Shown piece after piece: positions 54,501 to 64,000 of a DNA stretch of 64,000 nucleotides (within the stretch, counting starts at the first letter, position 1; every line of letters begins with the position of its first letter). The DNA is from Aporrectodea caliginosa. Taxonomy: Eukaryota > Annelida > Clitellata > Crassiclitellata > Lumbricidae. The notes beneath the pieces are model-generated. The model saw only the letters and a list, made by a program, of their open reading frames with translations, was not told the DNA's origin and did no database searches. The stretch is taken from the NCBI GenBank assembly GCA_020284085.1, contig JACEVL010000150.1, forward strand, positions 3,978,116-4,042,115. The letters are read 5' to 3'. A program made the position numbers and the translations under genes.

Positions 54501-57500
54501 GAATTGAATAATATCACCTTTTTAAAGATCAGTGAACATGTTATTTATGTTAAAGGGTTTGAAGTTTATAATAGTGGCATAGTGCAACATAAGAACATAA
54601 AAGTCTAACTTCAACATAAAAGTTGGCTGTACAAATGCAGTAAAATGCACAGGTGCAGGATATATTGAGGTCACAATTTAAAGCGAATGAAATCAGAAAA
54701 TGTAGTAACCAAAAAACTTGAAACTTCTACCGGCAGTCCAGCACACGATCAATACTTCGCAGTTAGCACCAAAATCAATGATCATACTTAGTATATGTAC
54801 CCTTGGAAAGCCGAGCATACTTGGAAGTTGGCACCAAAATACTTGTTACTTAGTACAACGCAAAGTGAGAATAATACTCAGCAGTCAGCACTCAAAATAA
54901 TGAAACAATAGTAAGGTCCTAGGATGAACGAAGTGCTCGGAAGTCGGAACTTCACAAGTCACAAGCTGTAACGCATAAACTAAATACTGTTCTTATAACA
55001 ACTCACAAGAAATAACTTCAAATGAAGTGAAATATTCCTAATGCTTTTTGACGCTAAGATCCTGCACTATTAATTTGTGTATGCATTGTTTATACATTGT
55101 TTACTACTCAAAGACCTCTTATATCGCTCAAGCATAAACTCATCACTAAAACCTTCATAACTTTTTTTCCCAATGAACGATAAAGGACGATTTTTGCAGG
55201 AGTCTTCCTTAATACCTTCCGGATAGTTCCCTAAAAAATCAGCTTGTTACACTCAATGTCCGGGTACCAATATAAATTTTTTTTTGTCTCCCCGTCTAGT
55301 ATTTAAAATAATTGTTAAAAATATAGCACAGTCTATTTCATTGACGTCATTGGATGAAACGAGGTGAATTGATTTAAGTTTGCTGCTTGCATCAATATTA
55401 AACACACTCTTTCAGAAACCTCAACCGATCTAATCTGTAGCCTACTGTAGTCTGTAGGCCTACATTTAAGTAGGCCTAAGTTAGGCTATGTAAATTTTAA
55501 CAGTGACTTACAGCTTTTCTCATCCAGATTTGACTAGCATTCAGAAATCGTGAAAAGAAATACAAATTATACAATCATCTATTATCGCTCAGTTTTGTTG
55601 TTTTTGTTGTTTGTTTCTTCTTCTTTAGAGCCTCACAACTGTCAACTGTTGAACGAATGAGGAAATGAAACGAATAAGTCCTACTAACTGCTTGCAGTGG
55701 TCCAATTTCGACCCCCTCTTGTGGCACTGGCCGCACTGCCAAAAGAGGGGGTCGAAATTGGACCCCCACACCTTTTTTGGAGGTCGAAGTGTGGGGGTCG
55801 GGCCTTAGCAAAGAGGGGGTCCGACCCCCCCAACCCCCCCGGCAAATCACACCCTGCTTCTGCAGCACTCTAATCACAATGCATATGGCATTAATTGTTG
55901 TTTCAGGCAACACTGTAGAAATGATTGCTGTCTGGGTAAAACTTTTCTAAAATACTTTTCTAAAGTACTTTTCATAAATAAATTTTACAAACCTTCTTCC
56001 AAAAATAAATTTTACAAACCTTCTTCCAAAATTATTACTTTAATTGTTATAAAGTTTAAGGCTTCGACAAATGTATTTTCAAAATACTTTTGAAAAGTAA
56101 TTTATTCTTTATTTTCAAAATACTTAAGAAAGTATTTTGCCCATCATTGGCCATCTGTTTGACAGGTTCAGTCAAAATCTGATGTCTGGAAAAACTAAAA
56201 AGTCAAGCTATGGTGGCTAACTGAAACCAAATTTAAATTAGTTCATTAGAACAGTTAAAAAAGAGCCCCACTGTACTTCTAAAACGAAGATAAGACCAAC
56301 CATGCATGGAATGACGTTTGTGACTGAGCAGAGCAGACAAAGCCCAAAAGGCATCCTAAGAAAAGAAACAAAATCGTCAGTAAACACATATTTGCAATGA
56401 ATCGTATACCAACAAGATTACATCGTTATTTATTCCAAGTTTCACACATTTACGTGTTCACTACAGATACCAAGAAGTATTTCGATATTATTTTGAATCA
56501 GAACAAAAACGTTATACAAAAGATTTCCTTTCATTCGAGTTCATTTTTCTTATCTTACAGTTCTATAACATAAGATTATTTTGTCTCTTTTGGCCAACGG
56601 AACAGACATACTTTCATATAATTTATTATTATTATTGTGCATTTATTAAGCGCTACTATCTAATAACCAAGCACCAATCAGTGGTGCTGAGAAATTGTGA
56701 CGGACTTAATCAAACTCCCTACGCAATATCCGACTCAGGGAAGGCTCGAACTTGTAATCTCCAACCACACCTACCATCCCAATAATTTAATTCTGCACAT
56801 TTACGTAACATTTACATAAAATAGTTTTATATCATATAATATTTTCACACCTGGTACTATAACTACATTCATGATGCATAATAGTTTCTTAGAAGCCATA
56901 CCTCTTCATTCATATACATGAGCAAGAGAGCGGCAATCTGACTCATGCCTTGACAGTAACCGACTTCTGTGTTGTACATGGAATAGGCAGCAAGAATGTT
57001 GAACAAAGCCTGCTGCCTGTAAAAGAAAACAATCACAAACTTCACCATCAGATCAAAATGATAAACAATTTATCAGTGTAAATACAATTACAATATGCAG
57101 TACTTGAAATTGTCCTCCTTCCAAAGTTCACACATTCACACAGTCAAGCGACAGAACATGACTGGCGCTGAGCAACTGTGCATGAAAGGTCCTTACACAG
57201 TGACTGCCTATGGAGGTTTGAACCTGTACTCTCTGTGTTACAGGCTTAGCACTCTATCCATCTGTAATGTAACACCATAAACCTACAAACTACGAGAAAA
57301 TTTAGAACTGATAAAAACTTACGTGTTAAATAGTTTAAACACTGTGGTTTAAACCAGAGGTGGGCAACACACGGCCCCACGGGTTGGGTCCGGCCCCAAA
57401 GACCTCTGAACCGGCCCTTGACATGTTTTTAATATTAGCAAATGTTGTACCTGGCACTTGAGAACCTTTTATCCAGCCCTACACAACTGTCTGGATTTCT

Positions 57501-60500
57501 GTACGTAGGCCGACATTAAAACATCTGTTTTTCATTTATTAAGAATCCGGCCTCTAGTCAACTAGTTTACTACTCAATCATCAGTGTTCCAGGTCCCTAT
57601 ATTTGTGAACAGTTCTTCTCAAAGATTAAACAAATAAACTGCAAAAACAGATGCAGACAAACAGATGACAATCTCTCTAATGAACTTTGAATTGCCACTT
57701 CAAACATTAAACAAACATTCCGGATTTGTGTTGTGAGAAGAAGTGTCAGATCTCACATTAAATATAGCACACCAAGCAAATGAATACTAATTTTTACAGT
57801 GTAATGTATTTTTACAGTGCAATGTATTTTTTGAGGCTCTTTGGTCATGTCATGCAATGATGTTAGCATATGGAGAGGGAAGGAGAAAACAAGGACGACC
57901 AAGGAAAAAGTGGATGGACAAGATACATGAAACAACTGGAATGAATTTGGCAGAACTGAGAGATGCGACGGCGGACAGAAGGAAATGGAGAGGCTTGATC
58001 ACGACGGTCGCTAGAGTTCAAGGAACTGACAGAACAAGGTGACAAGGTAATGTATTTTTAAAACTGAATCAACTTAAAACATATGTTTTTTTATTGTAGT
58101 ATAGAACTGTAGGTATTAGGTTACCAGTAATTAGGTTTTCATCATAAAAATTATCTTCATTTAAGTTAATGGTTATTCTGCAATATTTAGTTTGAATGAG
58201 CTTAATATTGTCTCATTTTCTGGGGCAAACGAATCTGCAAAAATGACCTCATGATTGGCAAGCAGGTCCTGAGCTGCCCTTAAAATCTTAGGGTGGTGCT
58301 CTGTTAAAAGAAGTTGCTTATGCCTGGTTCAAATTTTACATTTTCATCAGTGTTTTTATCCAGAAGTCAAAGTCTGCAGGTCATTTGAACCACAACGTAA
58401 AACAATTGCTCAATCCCACGAGACAAATGGTAATTGCAATTAGTAACTTCTGTTGCACCGGTGTCTGAAGCTCTAGGCATCAACGCATGGCACACCAAAA
58501 CCAAGCCGTAATCAGGTCAATATCCAGAAGATCAGACTGTAAGACAGAGAGGCAGCCTATGGTGGATAAATCTTGTAGAACTACCAGAACTTGAAATAGT
58601 TATTACACAGATTCACAGTTTGCATAAATGATAGTAAGCTTTCACTTGTAAAGTCTCAGCTTTCACTTGGACTTTGCATGACTCCCTTTTTCCGCCTACA
58701 TCTCAGACTCAGGTTTACTGACTTTGTGTGCTTTAAATAAATTAATTAAATAAAATAAGTATTTGCTCTTCAGATATACGTAAAACCAAAAGAAACGAAT
58801 GAAAACAAAAGATCATTTACGCACTTTACGTCAAATCGCTTCCAGAACATGATGTGGTTACGATAGGTTCGGTTAACGTCTAAGTCGATCTGCCTTATGT
58901 CGGGCGACCAATCGTACGCTCGTTTCTTCATTGTCTGCAACACAAATTCATTCACGATATCGTATACAATGAAGTTCCTTACAATACGCATTCTTATTAT
59001 GCAAGTTCTGATATAACAATGATCCCAATTTTGCCTGCTGCAGAATATGATCTTATTTCAATAGCTCGAACCCATTGTGCCTTCTTGTGTGTTGGACCAT
59101 TCTCCTGGAACAGTCTGCCACTGCACTTATGTACTGTTGTCTTACATTTACTGTCTGAAAACGCACTTGTTTAGATCTGCTAGATAGTCATAGGTACAGT
59201 GCCTTTCTGAGTTATGTACATTGCCTTTGTGAGTTGGTGTAAAGTGCATTAAAATGTGCTATATGAACTGTTTTCATACATACACACATATATACCCTAG
59301 TCACAGTGGCAAAAGTAAGCTTCCATGTACCACGTAGGAGACAGTGACGTCCAGTGTTTCGTCTACTGTGCTCCATTAGATCTGATTTCCCATAGGAAGT
59401 CATAAGATAAGATTAGATTAAAAATCTTACAGTCCTTGTCAAGGGTCAATACACATTAGAACCTGTCATCTACTTCCTCACAGCAGACACCAGCACCAAA
59501 TGAAACCACTTCACAACACAGATAGTTACACAGAATCCACGCAACAGGCTCAAATCCACAATCGTTGCATTTAGACCATGCGATCTACTGAACACACTGA
59601 TGTGAGTTGAAACACAGTTCTAACCTCGTATATTCCCGATTGTTCTGCCTTAAGTCGAGGCAAATCAAGCAGCTGGCACCAGACGTGGCCTCTCATTGCC
59701 TCTGGAATACCTTTGTACACTCGTTTTGTCACCTGCAGATAACAAAGAACAATCAACTTACAACTACACAGATACATTCCCAAAGACTGTTTAAAGTGTT
59801 AGTTGGGCGACTAGTAATTTGCTTCAGCTACACTACTGCAATCTTTTAACAAGATCATTTTATCAAACTACTATTTCTCATTCATTATTCTAATTAGCTT
59901 TTTGTTTTGCAGTTAATGATCTTCTTAGGGACATGAATCCTCATGTGGAAAGTGATCACACTGCACTGTTGGACTGGTGTGGCAATACATTGCAAGAAGT
60001 CTCTTCTTTTCTTATTATAATAAAAATATTGTTATTATTATATGGAATCAGAAAAACCACAACAAACAAATATAAAAATGAAATGAGATCAGAAAGAAGC
60101 ATAAAAAAGATTTACATATATATAAGGCTAAAGACTTAAAATTTGTGCTTCAAACGAAACCTTTTCTCCTGGATAAAACTGATCCCAATGCTTGGTCATT
60201 CTGAGCCATTTCTGTGAACGTTCAGACTCGAGTTGTCTTAGCTAGAAGAAATAACCACAGCTTTATGAATTAATCAAAGAAACATGATGATGATGATGAT
60301 GATGAGTTCTCTGCCCAAAGGCAGGTCCATTGGCTTTTATGCCACCCAGGGATTACATGAGTGAGGTGGTTTCTCGTTGCCTTTCTCAAAGACAATTGTG
60401 GGTGAGCAACTAGTCCAGGGTCGCTACACAGCGGTTTGAGGTAGATTCGAACCTGCGACCATCCGGTTACAAGGCACAGAACATGCCACTACACCACTGC

Positions 60501-63500
60501 ATCCCACTCAAAGAAACATATCGCAACTTAATTGCACGATCTATAATACAAATGACCACAACTCAATCAATTGAGCTATGACAAATGACCATAACTTAAT
60601 GACCCAATCTAAGACAAATGACAACTAAATGACTCAACCTAAGACAAATGACCACAACTTATTGATCAAAGAGAAATTACCCCAATTCAATGACTCACTC
60701 TAAAACAAATGACAACAACTCAATGACCCAATCTAAGACAAATGACAACTAAATGACTCAACCTAAGACAAATGACCACAACTTATTGATTCAATCAAAG
60801 AGAAATTACCCCAATTCAATGACTCACTCTAAAACAAATGACAACAACTCAATGACCCAATCTAAGACAAATGACAACTAAATGACTCAATCTCAGACAA
60901 ATGACCATAATATAATGACTCAGCCATCAACAGACTAACAACTGAAATGAAATTCAAAGGTGCTGGACACGTGGTCATCTAGCAAATGCATTTTAAGGTT
61001 TGGTAAAACTTTGTCCACAATACTGTGTCTTGTATAAGTTAATCGCAATCACTTTGCTTCTAGGCATTGCTTATATTCATCCTCTGTTTTGTATGCATGA
61101 ATTTATATGGAACCACTCACTACCTGACTTACGCTTACCTTGGCTTCTGCTGTTGACGAACGCAATCCTAAGTCCTCCTTGCTGAAAACAGAAACAAATA
61201 TCACTGGGACTGTAATAGGATTCATTCATTCATTACGAGAATTTATATAAAGCCCCTTCAAGGTTACTATTCAGGAGTGCTCCCAACCAAGCCCAGGCTA
61301 AAAAGGACAGTCTTAAGATCAGAGTAGATGGCCCTGTATCACAGTTCAAATTAAAACTAAACTCTAATCTAACTGAACTGTTAAGGGCCTCAGGATAAGT
61401 TCCCCACCATTCTGAATCGTAAAGCTTCAGTTCTTGAAATAATTAGGAAAGCCATCGACTGATATTTAATTGGTAATTCCTCATTTATGTAGCTCCTCTT
61501 CAACAAAACTCCATCCATAAAAGCCGCAACAAAAACAGAACCACCATAAGCCTACATGAACTCCAAACCCATGGATGCTCTGGCTCAACTAATTCATTTA
61601 ATTAAAATATTTGACTCATTTTCTGCACTTGTTGCAATTTTCATGGTCAGTAAGTCTAAATACGAGACACAAGCAACTTGTTCAGGGTCATTACACAGAA
61701 TCCACTCAGCAGACGTGAAATCACAATCATCGGATCATGGACCCAGGGCACTAACAGATAGACCAGAGAAATTATTTGATAAAAATAGAAGCAACTGGAC
61801 TACGAACTGAATGAAGCCGAAACGATCGGTTGTATGGTAGACTTCATAATTCGGATCCTCCCACGAATCGATCACAACACCTTCCTCACGACCCTGATTT
61901 AAAGCAGATCACATTACCAGTTAATTACTTAATATACAAATGTAAGCTTGCTAAAAAACCTTACCTGTGTGCAAATAATTTTATGTAACCTTGCTAAAAT
62001 ACGACTGCCACTATAAATAACCAAAATGTAACCTTGCTAAAATCCCATCCCCATTACAAAAAACAAAATGTAACCTTGTTAAAATCCATGTGGAATAATT
62101 TTAACCAACCCAAAATCAAAACTAACCTTATTAAAATCAGATCCCTATGGAATTTAACCAACATATACATTTAACAAGGTTACCTTTAAATGCAACAAGG
62201 TTACACTTAATCTAAACGTAGCCTCGTAAAAATTTGACCTCTGCGGGATTAGTCTAACCAACAAAAATTTCAATGTAACCTTGTCAACACCCAATCACTG
62301 TGTCATTTACTTCAAACCAATCCAAAAACTTCAAACGCAATCCTGATAAAATCTGACCCATGTGAAAAAAAATCCAAATGTGACTCACGAGTTTGTATCT
62401 GGCGATGATTTCATTTCGTTCCTTTTCTGCTTCGGCGAAAAGTCGCTTCTCTTCAGAACTCAGATCTGTGCCTGAAGAAGAAGCAACCCAGTCCTCAATT
62501 CAACTGATCGCCTGCTTCATTTACTGTCTATGTTAGGGGTGGCAAAAGTTTTTAATGGTGCATGCCAAAGGTGCCGTTAAATCATTTAAAAAATACCTTC
62601 ATGTGCCCTCGGAATTTTACACAGTACATAATTATTTTTCTCACATAGGTTTAATTGACAAAGCATAACAGAAAATGAAATAGAAGACATTATTTCAAAG
62701 ATGTTTTTAGAACGGTGGTTGAAATAGAGTCCTTCATAAAAGACAATGTGGATTCCTAGAGTGATTGTGTATTTCGAAGTTTGAAATTTTGGGAAAAGCG
62801 CAGAACCGAAACATTTTAATGCATGCCACTTTGGGCACATGTGCAATGGGTAGTCACCGTAGTCTATGTTAAGCATATATTATTATTGTTATTTATTATT
62901 ATTACTACTACTACTGTTGTTTTTACTTGTCAGATGTAGAAATTGATCCTTACTCAGGCATTATGAAATGTCTGAAGGAAAAAATGATGTCACATCTGAA
63001 GTAGCCTATTAATATGATTGCTATTTATATATTATTATTATTATAATCACGAAATATGCAAAATATTGTATCTGGAGATAATTGCAGACAATATTGGAAC
63101 AATACACAAAATTATCATTATTTTATTTTCATTATTATATTATTGTTACTACAACTATTGTTTTGACCCAACGTAGATATTGTCTCTCACGATTATAAAA
63201 TTAGGGACTAAACTTTTCAGGATATTATCATAATTATTATTTTTTGACGTATGCACCAGCAGTATACCGGTAATAACTGTAAGCAAAACAAAGCCAATTT
63301 CCTTGCATTACAATCTACTGTGAAGCACCAGTGCTTCTTCACAGGTTAGAATTACTGACATTCTTGGGAAACTATCAATATGAGTATCCATCATAAACTC
63401 ATTCAAGAAGTCAGGAACCACCCAGCACTGATAAGAAGAGACAGGCCTAGACAGAAATGAGATGATAATTATGGGCCTAGTTTAACAGCCACACCATTTA

Positions 63501-63554
63501 GCCAACGAGCCATCCAGATCAAACCGATAAAGTCAGGCACTCATACTCACTCAT
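51537..63554 (-). CDS. USP6NL: TBC-domain Rab GTPase-activating protein, USP6NL (RN-tre) type
   Basis: Thirteen exons in reading order: 63554-63551, 62471-62389, 61893-61808, 61181-61139, 60241-60161, 59732-59625, 58934-58825, 57016-56902, 56355-56301, 54169-54075, 53669-53604, 52808-52709, 52213-51537. All junctions keep frame; 1623 nt; 540 aa. The N-terminal helix ([11 protein letters not shown]) and [20 protein letters not shown] match the family. The TBC domain spans about 100-320: [24 protein letters not shown] (catalytic Arg finger R157), [10 protein letters not shown] (Gln finger Q194), [38 protein letters not shown] and [18 protein letters not shown]. These proteins stimulate GTP hydrolysis by Rab5- or Rab43-type GTPases in endocytic and Golgi traffic. 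The C-terminal region is much shorter than in vertebrate USP6NL (about 830 aa). Exon 1 contributes only ATG plus one base. Confidence 0.93.
54300..55856. mobile_element. TIR element, 1.56 kb, with 8-bp target duplication (TBC gene intron)
   Basis: Left end CAGTGTGTGATTTGTC; right end GGCAAATCACACCCTG, inverted. CTTCTGCA is duplicated at 54292-54299 and 55857-55864. Strong hairpins lie near both ends: CTGGGGGAGC/GCTCCCCCAG at 54395-54421 and a 22-bp perfect pair at 55699-55764. The interior has no coding region. Confidence 0.85.
55699..55764. repeat. Perfect 22-bp inverted repeat with 22-nt loop
   Basis: Arms 55699-55720 and 55743-55764 are exact reverse complements (core TTTCGACCCCCTCTT and AAGAGGGGGTCGAAA). 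It is the subterminal hairpin of the element ending at 55856. Confidence 0.95.
56630..56790 (-). mobile_element. tRNA-like SINE remnant (minus strand)
   Basis: Starts with (ATT)n and TGCATTTATTAAGCGCTACT (a tail in reverse) and ends near GGCTCGAACTTGTAATCTCC, a degraded B-box region. TBC gene intron. Confidence 0.55.
57354..57700 (+). pseudogene. hAT transposon remnant with transposase C-terminal fragment
   Basis: The left edge CCAGAGGTGGGCAACACACG with GGCCCCACGGGTTGGGTCCG is the usual hAT terminal style. Downstream, a frame-broken segment reads [24 protein letters not shown], resembling the dimerisation region of hAT transposases. Most of the gene is deleted and I could not find the right end. 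Confidence 0.65.
57830..58046 (+). pseudogene. LINE endonuclease/RT-type C-terminal fragment
   Basis: The frame at 57857-58042 reads [20 protein letters not shown] then [20 protein letters not shown], the conserved tail region found at the C-terminus of many animal non-LTR retrotransposons. Flanking AATGTATTTTT occurs at 57804, 57822 and 58048, so the piece may carry a target duplication. It lies in an intron of the TBC gene, opposite strand. Confidence 0.75.
59035..59280 (+). pseudogene. Degraded LINE 3' end
   Basis: A broken reading gives [18 protein letters not shown], equivalent to the VGPSLWNxLP motif at 16610, followed by a tail ending AAAATGTGCTATATGAACTG. Older and more diverged than the copy at 16310. 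Confidence 0.6.
60290..60512 (-). mobile_element. tRNA-derived SINE, family 4 (minus strand)
   Basis: Read on the minus strand: GGGATGCAGTGGTGTAGTGG, CATGTTCTGTGCCTTGTAAC, B-box GCAGGTTCGAATCTACC, then CTACACA/GTAGCGACCCTGGAC and a tail that includes CAATGGACCTGCCTTTGGGC, ending in (ATC)n. The head is close to family 2; the body and tail differ. TBC gene intron. Confidence 0.8.
60546..60925. repeat. Higher-order tandem repeat of ACAAATGAC units
   Basis: Units of about 30 bp around ACAAATGACMACAACTCAAT and ATGACTCAACCTAAG are grouped into a longer period of roughly 120-125 bp that appears at about 60600-60720 and 60725-60850. Intron of the TBC gene. Confidence 0.8.
61225..61345 (-). mobile_element. 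LINE/SINE 3' tail fragment (minus strand)
   Basis: TTCATTCATTACGAGAATTT, TATATAAAGCCCCTTCAAGG and GAGTGCTCCCAACCAAGCCC are the reverse complement of the shared tail, ending in (ATTC)n. Confidence 0.72.
62536..62861. mobile_element. Possible TIR element flanked by a 10-bp direct repeat
   Basis: GTCTATGTTA occurs at 62526-62535 and 62862-62871. Inside, ATGGTGCATGCCAAAGGTGC near the left and TGCATGCCACTTTGGGCACA near the right form an imperfect inverted pair. The left edge GGGGTGGCAAAAG is hAT-like. Weaker than the other elements. Confidence 0.45.
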
Positions 63555-63727
63555 GGTCAAATGGCTGTGGCATCACAGACGGCGTTAGCACAAAACTACA
63601 ATTCATAACAAAACAGATTAGGCCTAAATGATTATGCTCCATTTAATATCTCTCAATAGCACACATCACATCTTGATCGATACCTCAGTCAACATCATAA
63701 TATATGCACTACAGACATACGCATACG

Positions 63728-63734
<7 letters not shown>

Positions 63735-63775
<41 letters not shown>

Positions 63776-63776
63776 A
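63735..63776. repeat. (CA)n microsatellite
   Basis: A run of CA dinucleotides upstream of the TBC gene start codon. Confidence 0.95.
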
Positions 63777-64000
63777 GTACTAGCATTAATATATATCCCT
63801 GCCAGGCTGCCACACCCAAAAAAATGAAGATGGGCAAACCAGCTTATTCACAGGTGTTTAGTCAAAACAAAATGGAAAGATGGGGCGTGAAAGGGTAAAA
63901 TCGGTTCCTGGTCACGATTCATAGGGGTCAGGCAGGCAGACAGTCAGGTGGCTAAAGTGGGTGGTGTTTAGCATTGAAACAGCTAGAGAGGTAAGGGGAA

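Overview
The window is nuclear DNA from a metazoan, very probably an invertebrate bilaterian. It has short exons with GT-AG introns, AT-rich intergenic sequence, many tRNA-derived SINEs, LINE 3' ends, microsatellites, and genes of animal cilia and endosomal traffic. I cannot name the species. All gene models were assembled by hand from splice signals, reading phase and remembered family sequence. Every completed model closes in frame, which is the main internal check.

Layout. 1-13.3 kb: a tandem duplication of a roughly 6 kb unit; each copy holds a four-exon minus-strand gene (F-box-like segment plus beta-propeller) and a conserved upstream block with paired CRE-type palindromes. 13.3-24.6 kb: no gene found; purine/pyrimidine tracts, a large inverted duplication built on ATCC/GATG repeats, a LINE reverse-transcriptase remnant, long microsatellites, a cluster of five TGACGTCA sites and two short terminal-inverted-repeat elements. 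24.6-30.3 kb: a plus-strand type I membrane receptor with a SUEL-lectin-like ectodomain, plus a frame-neutral extra exon whose 3' splice site lies in a perfect hairpin. 31.2-31.6 kb: an isolated minus-strand exon with a signal-anchor. 33.5-37.1 kb: WASHC3 (minus). 37.6-43.1 kb: a CIMIP2/FAM166 ciliary microtubule inner protein (plus), head to head with WASHC3. 45.1-47.1 kb: a UPF0449 (C19orf25-like) gene (plus). 51.5-63.6 kb: a complete 13-exon USP6NL-type TBC Rab-GAP (minus).

WASHC3 (WASH complex, endosomal actin) and the USP6NL-type Rab GAP both act in endosomal traffic, but nothing here shows they are functionally linked. Beyond the genes, the most striking feature is a swarm of at least ten insertions, each with its own terminal inverted repeats and flanked by 8-bp direct repeats, as expected for hAT-type DNA transposons. 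Also notable are a roughly thirty-fold excess of the palindrome TAGGCCTA in non-coding DNA, and a 3' tail shared by a LINE and a tRNA-derived SINE.
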